Origin: Phlegmacium glaucopus
Taxonomy: Eukaryota > Basidiomycota > Agaricomycetes > Agaricales > Cortinariaceae
Direction: 5' to 3'
DNA: 64,000 nucleotides
NCBI GenBank assembly: GCA_015039465.1
Contig: MU130237.1
Coordinates: 744,001 to 808,000 of the forward strand
Shown: piece after piece, positions 33,039 through 46,448 of the stretch
Layout: the number at the start of each line of letters is the position of its first letter
Numbering within the stretch: position 1 is the first letter of the stretch
The notes under the pieces: model-generated
Told to the model about the DNA's origin: nothing
Seen by the model: the letters and a program-made list of their open reading frames with translations, nothing else
Databases searched by the model: none
Made by a program: the position numbers and the translations under genes

Positions 33039-34529
33039 ATGGTTCATCATTATACTCAGTTGCCAATTTCTCAACCTCATCACCGGGTGACCCAACATGA
33101 TCGAGAGGTCGAAATGCAGGCTGCATTTGACTACTCTGACGACGAAGATGATGAACATACTTCATCAGAAGCACATCCTTTGAATCCTGTTACCACTGCA
33201 CCCATTTCACTACCGACTCCAACTCATGTTCCCGGTACATACAATTTCGATACCGTCGATTATGATTACCCGCCACCAGGATCACCACCACCACCCTCCG
33301 CTTTGGCTTTACCTAACAATCATGGTAACTCTAATGGTTTAGTCCCTGAATTCGACCCCCTGTCAAGCCGCCCTCGCCGCATGTGGTTTCAGCGAGCTGC
33401 AGTGACAGTGCTTCCTTCGTCTATTCTTTCGGCTATGGGGCTTGCCCCTCCATCAGGACCTATTGGCGGTGGCACAAATAACGATGGTGTTTTTGCCAAC
33501 GTTACAGCGAAACCTACAGCGCCAAATCGAGTTCAAGATGGTGCTTACCTTATCTTTTCGTTTTCCTTTTTACTAATTGTTCATAGGTGACGATATATAT
33601 GTAGTGCCTGAGGACGCCAGGCAGGAAGCACCGCCTTCCTACGCATCCGCACAAGCTGATGCCGTTCCGCCGTACTGGGAAACCACCGTCCACGCCCCCT
33701 TTGCGCCTGACTCAATTGGGGAAATGGTTGTCGGCTCATTACCCACTGGCTCCCTTTTCTCCTTCTGCTGGAACCTTCTTGTCTCAGTATCTTTCCAATT
33801 CGTTGGCTTCTTGCTGACATACCTGCTACATACCAGTCACGCAGCTCGTCTCGGATCGAGAGCAGGTCTTGGCATTACACTTATTCAGTACGGATTTGCA
33901 TTGCGAAATCGTGTCGGTTCATCCGATGGCGTAATGGATAAATCTGATTGGAGCGACTGGGGTACAGACACTCCACCACGACATGGCCACCATGGTAACA
34001 CAACTTGGGGTTCTCATATGACTGAGCAACCAACGAACGGTATTGCAGATGCAACGTCTGAGTGGCTGTCTTTCCTTCTGATGACAATCGGTACGTTAAC
34101 TATCTCCAAATTTATCATAATTCACTAACAATACTGCTTTTAAAATCAGGTTGGTTCGTACTCTTGACCTCTTTACTTGGATTCTGGCGCGTAAAGCGTT
34201 GGGAACATGGTATCCTTGCGGCACGACGCGATTCCAGTGTTCCGACCTCGAGGAACCCTAACTTTGTCTCTCAATTCGGACTTGGTGGTATATCACACAT
34301 CGAACTCCTACGACAAGGGTTTGGCTTTGCTAGGAGAAGCCACCAAGAAGATGACGAGTTCACCCGTGTGGCAATTCAAACAGAGGAAGGAGGCCCACAA
34401 CTTACGCCAAGGGAGACGGATCCCATGATGTCCACTGATTCTTCTGACCCCCAACCGGGTGGAGTCACTCAAGCCCTCGAAAATGACAGACGGTTACAAC
34501 GTCACCTGCGGGATGCAGGCTTCATTTGA
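33039..34529 (+). CDS. BSD2: Bsd2/Ndfip-family adaptor for Rsp5-type ubiquitin ligase
   Basis: Bsd2/Ndfip proteins are three-helix Golgi/endosome membrane adaptors. They bring the NEDD4-type ligase Rsp5 to metal transporters and other membrane cargo through PY motifs. Three exons (33039-33540, 33587-34090, 34150-34529) give 461 residues. The cytosolic N-terminus is acidic and proline-rich (DYSDDEDDEHTSSEA, YDYPPPGSPPPP). It is followed by PY-type motifs (APPSYASAQ and VPPYWETT). The membrane region contains LFSFCWNLLVSVSFQFVGFL, SRAGLGITLIQYGFAL and WLSFLLMTIGWFVLLTSLLG, the layout of the family. The tail holds further acidic/Ser stretches. The ATG at 33039 was chosen because upstream in-frame sequence lacks another ATG. 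Confidence 0.88.
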
Positions 34530-34805
34530 TAGGAAAAGGGTATATAGGATTCATTCATACCATCTGGCTGGCACACCTGAAGTTTTGCCTCAGTAAAGGG
34601 AAAGAGGGACAATTTTTTGTATCATTATACTCATTACACATACCCTGTCTCAATCTCCTTAGTGTTAACGGGAAGTTTCTGAAAATGCTCCGGACCAAGT
34701 GACTCTCTAGCCGAGTGTTATCGTTTGTCCACATGGTAATGTTCTCAGCTTAAATAAAATGCATTGTGTTCTTGAGTATCCTCTGAACTCGCACACCACA
34801 GCAAC

Positions 34806-35435
34806 ATGGCCCTCAAGATACGCAAAGCAGCGAAGGGCGACACACCATCCCTCTCCCGAATATGCTTGCTGACTGCCAATAGTGGGACATCTGCTGAAGA
34901 ACTTCATGATTTTGGCGAGCTACCAGGCCTGGTCTATGCTATCCCTTACGTTATACTACCAACAACTTGGGGTTTTGTGTTAGAGGACGAAGAACACAAT
35001 GAGGTCGTTGGCTACATCGTTGGTTCCACAGATACCTGCACCTATGAACGCTACGCTGCAGAACATTGGTGGCCATCTCTCGCAATAAAATATCCCCTAG
35101 AGCTCTCTACCAAGGCGGGAGATGTCCAATATGCCAAATTACTGCGGAACATGCATACTTCTCCAGACATGAACATCTCCTTTTCCCCTGCGCACCTCCA
35201 TATCAATATCCTACCAAACTATCAGAAGCAAGGGTGGGGGAGGAGACTCATTGCAACGGCGATCGAATTTTTGAAAGACGAAGGGCTTTCAGGGGTGTGG
35301 TTAGGACTGAACCCAAGGAATGAAGGAGCTAGGGAATTTTATGAGAGGGTTGGATTCAAAGTTATCGGTGGTTCAGTGAATGCGACTTATATGGGGCTTA
35401 AGTTTGAGAAGCCGTTTATTGCAGATTCTAACTGA
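34806..35435 (+). CDS. GNAT-family N-acetyltransferase
   Basis: A single exon encodes 209 residues with the Gcn5-related acetyltransferase fold. The N-terminal strand MALKIRKAAKGDTPSLSRIC begins the fold. Motif A is INILPNYQKQGWGRRLIATA with the acetyl-CoA-binding Q-x-x-G-x-G pattern, and motif B is GVWLGLNPRNEGAREFYERV followed by GFKV. The long insertion with GSTDTCTYERYAAEHWW between strands is shared by fungal GNATs related to the acetyltransferase-like domain of O-GlcNAcase. The acceptor substrate cannot be deduced. Start and stop are unambiguous. Confidence 0.85.
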   Translation: MALKIRKAAKGDTPSLSRICLLTANSGTSAEELHDFGELPGLVYAIPYVILPTTWGFVLEDEEHNEVVGYIVGSTDTCTYERYAAEHWWPSLAIKYPLELSTKAGDVQYAKLLRNMHTSPDMNISFSPAHLHINILPNYQKQGWGRRLIATAIEFLKDEGLSGVWLGLNPRNEGAREFYERVGFKVIGGSVNATYMGLKFEKPFIADSN

Positions 35436-35520
35436 TGAGTAGAGACATTCCATAGAATAAATGTTGTGGCTGACGATCAAACTTCAAATTTCAAACCTGT
35501 ACTTACTACTCGTACCCTTC

Positions 35521-38020
35521 ATGGATTCTACTCGAGACGGGCGCAATCCCGCCGGGCGTTCTGCACCACGCCCTGAAGAACAACTTCCCTCACATTCTGC
35601 ACTTGGGCATCCTGGAGGCCATAGGCAATCCTGGGTTGAGGAGTCGCCGCCTTCTGAACGGCTTGAAGACGGTCGCAGAGTTAGCGTTATTCCTCTTGGC
35701 GATGCTGCCAATTCTAGAGCTCCCTTTGCCCATCTTCGTAGCTCAGTCTCGTCTGCTTCAGAGTCAAACCGTATATCTGGAAATCCGTATAGGAAGTTTT
35801 CCTTGTCGTCCTATGAGCACCCATATGATATACCTCCGCCAGAGCGCATACATTCCACTACCATTACATCAGCGAATATACGACCATCCGCGCTCCGGAA
35901 AAGTGTTGGCTTCTCGGACACAGGCCATACTCAAGAACCCTTGAATGGTGACGACGGTGGTGACCAAACACAGAAACGACAGGGAATCCTTGCAAACACG
36001 ATGCAATGGTACTCGATGAGTAATTCTGGGACTCATCAGTCTCCTAGCCAAGGCCAGCCCAAATTGACTAGGCGTCAAGCATCGACATTCTCGGAGAATG
36101 AATACGGGTATTCTAGCGCAGTGAACGGGATGCGCAGAGGAGACTCTACTTTTTCAATGATGTCTTTTGGCTCTGATGTTCTCGACCCTGACGATCCTCG
36201 CCTAACTGGAGTGAAAGCAACACAGTTTGATGATCAGGAAGACCTAGAGAAAAATGCATTACGCCAGATGGACTATAGGGCTCGCCGAAAGCATATTCAG
36301 CGTATTCGGATTGAATTCAACGTTTCATGTGAGTTTTGTTATCTGTCTCGTCGTATCATATTCTAAGTTAGGACGTCGGACATTAGCGATGATGAATAGA
36401 CAGGAGTTTTTAATCAAACTTGCCCGATCTCTGATGACTTTTGGCGCTCCTTCGCATCGTATCGAATCTCAACTAGTGGCTGCTGCTCGAATTCTTGAGG
36501 TAGAGGCTGAATTTATTCATCTTCCCGGGATCATCATATGCTCGTTCGGAGACCAGGAGCTTGGGTGCTCTGAAACTCACTTTGTGAAATGTGGCGGTCG
36601 TCTGTCTCTCGGGGCGCTCCACAAAGTACATCTTATTTATCGTTCTGTCGTACACGATGAGATTAGTGCCAAACAAGCTACTGAGCAACTGGAAGCTTTG
36701 CTTGTCGCTACGCCCCTCTACCCTGTGCTCTTTCGTTGCTTCTTGGCATTCTGTTTGTCTGCTTTAATCTGCCCTCTTGCGTTCGGTGGATCCTTCCTCG
36801 ACATGTGGATTGCAGGTGCAGCTGCCTTTATCTTAGCATGCTTGCAACTTCGTGTAGCAGAGAAAAGCGCCCTTTACGCCAACGTCTTCGAGTATGTCAT
36901 CTGCTCATCTTTTATTACACCAGCACTCAACAGATGTTTTAGGATCACAATCTCTATTCTCGTCTCCTTCATTGCGAGAGGTCTCAGCAGCATTCGTAGC
37001 CAAATTTTCTGCTACACTGCCATATCGTCCTCTGGGATTATTGGAATATTGCCGGGATATCTCATTCGTATGCCACATCTATCTTCTATTGACTACAATA
37101 ATTGATGTTCTACAGTCAGCAGCTCACTTGAGCTTGCTTCAAAAAATATTGTTTGTGGCAGCGTGAAGATGGTCTATGCATTGATTTACACGTTGTTTTT
37201 GGTAAATCCACCTCTTGCTTCAAATTTCCGATGATGATAAGCCTAATGTGTATGTGTCAGGGTTTCGGCCTCCAGATAGGGAACGATTTCTACCTTCTCC
37301 TGGATCCCCCCGCTCGACGACATCTAGACAGTCTTGCTGCTAGTCTAAGCTCAACCGTGTCTTTGACTGGTACCTGGCTTGCCGATAACAGCACCGACAA
37401 TTCTACAGTCCCTCTGAACGGGACGTGGACATTCACGCACATTGTGCTCCCCAGTGACCAAGATATTTATAATGGATGTTATCGTCCAAAAACATTTCCA
37501 TGGTACCTCCAACCATTTCCAACCTGGACTGCTTTTCTCATTGTGCCGCTATTCTCCACCTTGTCTTCCCTGGCAAACCTGCAACCACTGAGAAGTAAAC
37601 AGCTGCCGGTGATGGTGGTCATCTCATGTTGTTCGTATGCCTCAAACAAGATCGCCAATCACTACATCTTCAATCGATCCGATGTTGTTTCAGCGATTGG
37701 AGCTTTTACTGTTGGGCTCCTTGGAAATGTCTACTCCCGACGTATGGGTGGTACAGCTTTTACCTCTATGGTAACAGGTGTATTATTTCTGGTTCCCGTA
37801 AGTAAATTGAGTTGTAATTTGACCAAGCAAAACTCAACTCGATTAATTCCACTAGTCTGGTTTATCGCAAGCGGGTGGTATCACGGCCAATGGCAATGGA
37901 ATAGATATAGGTGGTGCCATGATTGCCGTGACCATTGGAATCACGGTTGGTCTTTTTATGAGCCAAGCACTAGTTTATACCTTTGGATCAAGAAAAAATG
38001 CCGCCGTATTCTCTTTCTAA
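35521..38020 (+). CDS. PRM10: PRM10-like ThrE-family membrane transporter
   Basis: The family (pheromone-regulated membrane protein 10; bacterial ThrE threonine/serine exporters) has about ten membrane helices after a hydrophilic head. The N-terminal 270 residues are Ser/Pro-rich and probably cytosolic. The conserved domain starts at FLIKLARSLMTFGAPSHRIE and continues with RILEVEAEFIHLPGIIICSF, VVHDEISAKQATEQLEALL and helices such as CFLAFCLSALICPLAFGGSF. After GFGLQIGNDFY there is a lumenal/extracellular loop with N-glycosylation sites (DNSTDNSTVPLNGTW), then a second helix set (YASNKIANHYIFNRSDVVSA, IGAFTVGLLGNVYSRRMGGT) ending MSQALVYTFGSRKNAAVFSF. The acceptor after FNVS is taken as aggag/TTTTTAATC, which avoids a stop. 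The first ATG of the frame (35461) is rejected in favour of 35521. The stop is 76 bp from the FRS2 stop. Confidence 0.85.
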
Positions 38021-38096
38021 TTATAACTATGTGTATACTGTACAACGTTTTGTAATGAAATTGTAAGATCAACCTCCTTTCTAGTGTAGACAGCGT

Positions 38097-40149
<2,053 letters not shown>

Positions 40150-40256
40150 TTTAATGGGAGATGGATGGTAAGTGTTGACTGAGTCAAAAAAGTTTCTCAG
40201 GATTCACGTGAACTGGTGATATTGATAGTTAACAGGTCTCCAAGTTGTTGGCTACG
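40150..40256. promoter_or_regulatory. Shared divergent promoter, FRS2 / PEX2
   Basis: The two start codons are 107 bp apart. A CACGTG core (gattcacgtgaac near 40205) is present. Shared control is inferred from orientation. Confidence 0.5.
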
Positions 40257-41771
40257 ATGTCCTCTAGTTCTTCTGTTCTCGAATCTGTCTGGAACAGCGC
40301 ACAGCCGAGGCTCGCAGAAATTCAAGCTGCGTTAGCTGGAGGAAAGCTCGGGAATCCTGGCATCATTCGCGTTGGCCAATTGGACTCCGAATTGTTGGAC
40401 CAAGAGCTTGCGCAATTGCTTAAAGAACCTATTAACAAAGCGCTGTCCCTGATTAGTGTATGTTTTGCTGCCCAACCTAGCTCACTACCAATAGTTAACT
40501 CAACAATATACGAAAGTCGACTTTCAAATCTCGTTTTGAGCCCGAATTGACTCTGTTGATACAATTAACTTTGTACAAACTGTCGGTATGGAATATCGGA
40601 GCAAGCTATGGTGCTAAACTTCAAGACTTACGATATGTTACGCCAAATCGTTCCTCAGGCTCTCTGGCGCGTGCGTGTCTCCTTGTCTCATGCGGTAATC
40701 GGCTAATGTCCTCCTGGCAGCATCGGGGCTGCCCCGCAATACACTTATCATACACGGCGCATTGACATTGCTTCTGCCTTATTGCCACAATCGCCTTCGT
40801 TTACATGCGCTGTCTAACGCATGGCCTGACGCGCCATCGTCTGACCATCGCCGGAAAGCTTGGGACGTGTTAAACTCCGCAGAGTCTATCCATGCATTGT
40901 TAGGCCTTGCGAACTTTATTGCTTTTCTTTGGAATGGAAGGTATTGTGTTCGTCATTCTTTCGCAATATCCTTCCTCATGTTCATGTTCTAGATACCGGA
41001 CAATGGTGGATAGACTCCTAAAGATGAGCCTTGTACCATCACGCAGACTGGTTAGGCGTGATGCTAGCTACGAGTTCATGAACCGCCAGATGGTGTGGCA
41101 TGCATTCACCGTGTGTTTTTCCGTCCTTGGTTCCTTTTCCACTCAATCAGTAGTCTTCTCAGGAATTCCTCTTATTTTTGCTTCCCCTTATCAGCCCCAA
41201 GACAATTCGCCGACGGCTCTATCGTATCGCTTCGTCCTTTTCTCCGGCATTATTTTATGCTCTGTTGCCATTCAACAGATTATCGGATTCTAGACTAATA
41301 AAGACGTTTGATTCGGTTCAACAAAGACGAGGAAAATTCTGGGGTTTACCTGATGATCAATGTGCCATCTGCGCGGAAAATGCGACTTTCAGCCTCCATT
41401 TGTCCGAACCTACCAACCTATTTACGAACGTGGCAGTGGAATCCGTCAGTTTAAATCCGTCAGATCCAACTTCCCATACAGATGCCCCCAAACATGCCAT
41501 TTACACCCCTTATCAAACATCATGTGGCCATATCTACTGCTATCATTGCATAGCTGAACGTATCATGCGCACGGCCAACGAATCTGATGACGACCAACGT
41601 TGGGCGTGCTTGCGTTGCGGAGAAAAGGTGACAGAAGCTCATCGATATACCGTCGAAATATCTGAGAGTGAAATGGGTGGGAGCGAGTACGAATTTAGTA
41701 GCGACCTGGATCTAGGTACTGATTTATCCGGGTCAATGGGAAGCTATAGCGAGTCAGGATTATCAGAGTAA
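40257..41771 (+). CDS. PEX2: Peroxisome biogenesis RING protein Pex2
   Basis: Pex2, with Pex10 and Pex12, forms the peroxisomal ubiquitin-ligase channel that recycles the import receptor Pex5. The N-terminal region matches the Pex2/Pex12 domain: IIRVGQLDSELLDQELAQLL, ELTLLIQLTLYKLSVWNIGA, SIHALLGLANFIAFLWNGRY and YEFMNRQMVWHAFTEFLLFL with membrane helices. The C-terminal RING finger reads DQCAICAE, then a 45-residue insertion, SCGHIYCYHC and ACLRCGE. The acidic/Ser-rich tail (SGSMGSYSESGLSE) follows. Several short introns are needed to join the N-terminal blocks. The stop lies 77 bp from the KAP120 stop. Confidence 0.92.
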
Positions 41772-41848
41772 TGAACATTTGAACTAAGTACGTGCGAGAT
41801 GTATGTGTTGTAATAAACGATCATGGACAAAGTACGTGAAGCCACAGT

Positions 41849-44800
41849 CTACGCCAAGCCTCGTGTAAGTGCAGCCTGGATTTGTCCCAAGACAGTTGGG
41901 TCTGTCTTATTGAAATACTCTTGGAAATTTGCCGGACCGCAAACAGACTCTGCTTCTCTAAGTCGATCGCCGATGAAGCTAACGAGATGTGTCACACGAA
42001 TGGGATCTCGATTATAGACCTGTGATGTGAATGTAAGGTGGTGGTCCTCCAATGAAAGGGGAGACCTACTGCGTTCCGACGATCATATTCTGGGGTGCCT
42101 TCACTTTCACGAAAATATGCGTCGGGCGGCTTGTCCAGTTCCCGATACCGGGTCAGGCTATCGGGGGATGCGAGCACAGAACTGGCAATTGAATGGTTTC
42201 CAGGGAATTTAATCGCAGACATTCAATGCAGGACTTACTCGTCTTCAGTTCGGAGTGCAGCTTGATCTTCAGCTTCTCGCAACTCTCCAAAGACATCTAA
42301 CCAGAGGTTGAAGATTTCTCCAGGAAGTCGCTGCAGAACTTCGGGTCTGGCGGTGGAGACCAAGCAAGCGATGCCCATTGCCGTTAATTTTCGATGTCTT
42401 GGTTCGCTCATATTATCAAACTTATTTGAGATTATTAGTATGGCCTCGGACTAAAAACGTCGATTCAACATGAACGTACTTTTCCCCACCATTGATCAAG
42501 AAGGCCTTCATATAACAAAGTTTCTGTCTGTCCCAGGACAGGAGCAGATGCTGACAATAATTGAACAAACATTTGGCGATCAGACAATAGGATCCGTGAA
42601 AAAAGATAGATATGTTCAGTAAGAAGAATAGTATCGCCCTTTGAAACAAGAGGTTCAATGAAAGATCTATGGAAGATGGTAAACAATGGACAGACCTCGC
42701 CTGCAATTGAGGTTTTCAAGAGGTGAGAGAATAGACCTGAAGAGTGCATTGCTTCCCCCCACAACCCAGAAGGAGACAATTGGACCAAGAGATTCAGAGC
42801 TTGGAGCAGTTCCCTTGCGTTTATGTCAACAACTTTGCTTTGAAGCGTCATCAAAAAAGCTTGGAAGAGATTAGTTGCATACGCCTAGATACCTCTATGT
42901 TAGTAATCGTTGATTCAGGATGCAAGCAGATGAACTACTGACCGTCAAGATATACGACGCATCTAGTAAGAAATATGATTCAATTATTCGCGTGGTACTC
43001 CCAAGCAAATCCAGATTTGTAGATAAAAGGGCCACAGCTTCGGGGAAAATGTCTTGCAATGCGGAAGTACCGTTGATACTTGCCATCGTAACGGTGTTAC
43101 GCAAAGCACTCAGCCAGAGAGTCAGCCCGTCTTCATCCAGATAGGCAATCACCTAAAAATCAATTAATTATACAAGCATAAGGATGAATTGAGAATTTGG
43201 TTACTCCAGGGGAAAGGCTCTCGCGGATTAGGGGCACAACTAGTCCGCCCAACGAACTAGAATGCTCTTGTACAGCCTGAAACAAAGGATGGTACACAAA
43301 ATTTCTCGACTTCAACTCAGGGCTCACCTCTACCAACTTAGTTACGGTAACCAACAAGGAAGCTTTGAACAAGAGGTCACTTTCCGCGGCGACCCCTGCT
43401 CTTGAATTAGACAGGTAGGTAGAGAAGATACTGGTGTACACCCACAAAGACGAGGGACGGGCTCAGTGATTACAGCCATGAATGGTAAAATCTATGAATT
43501 ATTGTAACATCATGTCGAGGCAATGTAAATACACTTACGAGTCGTCCCGATTGCTCGATAACCGTATTAAGACTCTGGTCCACCTTACGTTTGCTTTCCA
43601 AAGTGTCCGCTTCACTCATCAGGTTGATGAGTTCAGTGATAGCGCTGGCGAGGAATGGGGCAAAGATATTCGCATCAAATTTTGGATCCTATTAGTTAAA
43701 GTTAAGAACTGATTGGAAGCTGCTGGATGAAATGAATTCATACATCAACACATTCGCGCAAAGCTGCCGCAGCTGTCAGACGGACAACAGCATCAGCTCC
43801 AGGACCTCGATCTTGAAGGAGGTGAACAAGAATTTCCCAGACTTTAGGGTCATTCCCAGAGGTACAGGACTCAGATACCCATTTGCCTATCAGCCATGCT
43901 ATGCGCCTTTTAATGATTGGATAACTACATCCACTTGTGATCAACGCAAAACTTCTAAATTCAGAAAAAAAGCCCTCACTTTGGGTTAGTGTCCCGTGCT
44001 TCTGATGCGAGTGTATGTTCTAGCCACTCATTAAACGGGATCACCTCCTTCAACCTAGTTGCACAGCGACCTATTGCGCAATACAGAGCTTCTTTGTGAA
44101 CAATAGAAGCAAGGTCTATGGACGCCCGAGCTACATTCAGACTGTTACTAATCTCCACCTTACAAGTATGAATCGATCGACTCACGGGCCATTTCCTGGA
44201 ACATCGTCAACAATAAAGGCACTACGAATTCGGAGTATTGATTACATATTTGCACTAGCAATCGTTCCGCACAGGCCTGAAGTAGAGGATCAGTTCCACA
44301 TAGTGCGAGAAAGATGACAGGGCATACCCGAATTTCATACTCCCATTTGTCATTTTCTTTATCTTCCAAGTTCACCCATTCTTCTGGATCGGCCATCCAG
44401 TTTTCCAAGTCCGATGGATTTAATGACATGAAACGAGTTATAAGTAAGCGGACAGCATTTTCCACGAAGTCCTGAGAAAGTGCTGGGAAGAATCAGATCC
44501 AGGTCAAAACAAAGATCTTATACATACTATTCTTGTTGGGCATCCCATTTCGTTTTAGTGGCGTCCACTGCGATAGACTTTCCTTGAACAAAACTATGCC
44601 TTGAACCAAGAACCTGACGGGATATGGTGCCATGTCTGAGTCTGACACCCCAATGCAATGTCAAAAGCCATTCCAGGCAACGTAAACATGCAAAGGAGCA
44701 GACGTACCGGCCACAAAGCTCTCCGGATAGTTGGTGGATTCCACTACTTGTGTCCAATAGAACAAAATGAGGTCTCCAGACATGGGTAACAGGACAAAGC

Positions 44801-46057
44801 GCTCATGAGAAAGTTGTTGCATCCGACGGAAAAATTTGCCAAAAAGTCGAATGTGTCTCGTGAGGACAGAGATTGTACGACGGAGATGTTGATTATGTCC
44901 AGCAGGATCGTTTTGCAACGTGGAAAGGACAACATTTTGGCGCATTGAGGTCAGAGCTTTCACTTGTGCCGATGAATTTTGGAACATTTCCTCAACCTGT
45001 ACATTTTCCAGTAAAATATATTTTAAGAAAGTAATCAACCCACTGATTTTTGATTTTGTTGGTGTTCATCTACTGATAACCGATCTATTTTGTTCCAGAG
45101 CCAAACAGCCATTTTGACCAGACATTTAAATACTAGATGCGATAACAAGATGTTATCATGGACGGTCTGCGAAGTAATGTATTGTGGTGTCATATTGCTT
45201 GGTGAGAAAGTCATAGACATTTTTGAGTAGTATCCATAGAGTAGAACCTGTAGTTGCCCAACAATCTATAGATCGATGAGCAAAGTCTCATACGTATAGA
45301 TGGAATAAAGGCACTTGAGCCATGGCTTTGATGCCATTTGGAAGTTTGATGCTCGCAAATTCTTTCAGTATCCCGTTCAGGAGCTTGAGGCTGCGACGTA
45401 ACCTCAGGGTTTCTTGAGCATCTTCCACCATTGAAACATAACGTCTCTGTAGGATTGTGTCAATGTTTTCGACAAGAATGTTTATCAAATTCGGCCTTGG
45501 AACGCAGTAAGATAATTGAAATGAGGGCACGAGTATATGGTTTACTCACCAGGAGTTGGGGTAGTCAATGCGAGCCAGTTTTGAAACAACGACCTCATTG
45601 CACTCGGCGATCTACGGAAGATAAGACAGTATACACAAGATTATGAACGAAGACGGACTGTTTCGTCTTCTTCATCCACGAAGTACAGACATCTTTGTCG
45701 TATGCGCATTCTGTGTTCATCCGAAAGTAATCTATGGATCGGACATGAATCAAGGATGTTATAGATGTCAACGTTCAAGACGCACTTTCTAGATCTCCAG
45801 TGGTGCACCACTGCATTTTTAAATTGAATAATTGCCTGTTGTCGTACAGGCAAGGGGGTATTCGGCCTGGCTGCAATATCTTGAAGAGAGTCATAGGTTC
45901 CAAACATTTCAAGCATTTGCTTAAGACGTTGACTCGATGCCTGTACATGTGAGTAATTTTGAGAGCATGCTGCGACGACTACTTCATATAGCTCTGTAGG
46001 AGAAACTACTGGTGTAACCACGCCCATCGCAAGCGATCTCCCAGAGGCGGAAGCCAT
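41849..46057 (-). CDS. KAP120: Importin-beta family karyopherin, Kap120/importin-11 type
   Basis: Kap120/importin-11 carries cargo through nuclear pores in a Ran-dependent manner and in yeast assists ribosomal subunit export. The start is 46057-46055 (MASASGRSLAMGVVTPVVSP). The importin-beta N-terminal domain is visible: QNYSHVQASSQRLKQMLEMF and LPVRQQAIIQFKNAVVHHWR, joined through an intron to LLSDEHRMRIRQRCLYFVDE and IAECNEVVVSKLARIDYPNS. HEAT-like repeats follow in many exons (LTALRQNV-like, ENWMADPEEWVNLEDKEND, LSGLVVPL-type blocks). The C-terminus DPIRVTHLVSFIGDRLREAE and DPTVLGQIQAALTRGLA is typical for the importin-11 group. Length is about 1,000 residues, as expected. Internal exon borders were not all resolved. 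Confidence 0.88.
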
Positions 46058-46448
46058 GATGTACCCGCCAGAACTTGAGTAAAACTGAAAAGATACTTAA
46101 ATCTCAGGATATATAGAGTATGAGATGTTCGATAGTGCAGTAGTGGGTGGAGACTCGAATCTGGAATAGCAATTGTTGAGGCAGTCTTATAACATATATT
46201 ACTATACGGCCGGCAGGCAGACTTGAAACTTTGTGTCACAATGTTGTCACGCTACCAGCACAAAAATGCGCTACGGCCGAGTTGTGCCTGTGCCGGCTGT
46301 CTCAGTAACATGAACAAATAACGCGTCGCGTTACTTTGCCACGAACCTGTCACGGACTCTGTGTTGCATGTTCCTTCCAAGACAGTCACCCACATTCGCT
46401 AAAGTACTACTTCATCTCCATCAGCACTCCATCTTCAGGCCTGTAATT
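46058..46448. promoter_or_regulatory. Divergent intergenic region, KAP120 / SLX4
   Basis: The 391-bp gap between ATGs contains both promoters. A second in-frame ATG for SLX4 lies at 46368. No known regulatory site was recognised. Confidence 0.45.

Noticed and set aside
35461..35520. Upstream in-frame ATG of the PRM10-like gene
   Set aside because: It adds a hydrophobic 20-residue stretch (MLWLTIKLQISNLYLLLVPF) unlike the hydrophilic head of the family, only 25 bp after the previous stop codon.
46368..46448. Upstream in-frame ATG of SLX4
   Set aside because: It would add 27 residues with no recognised conservation; the ATG at 46449 was preferred. Not excluded without transcript data.
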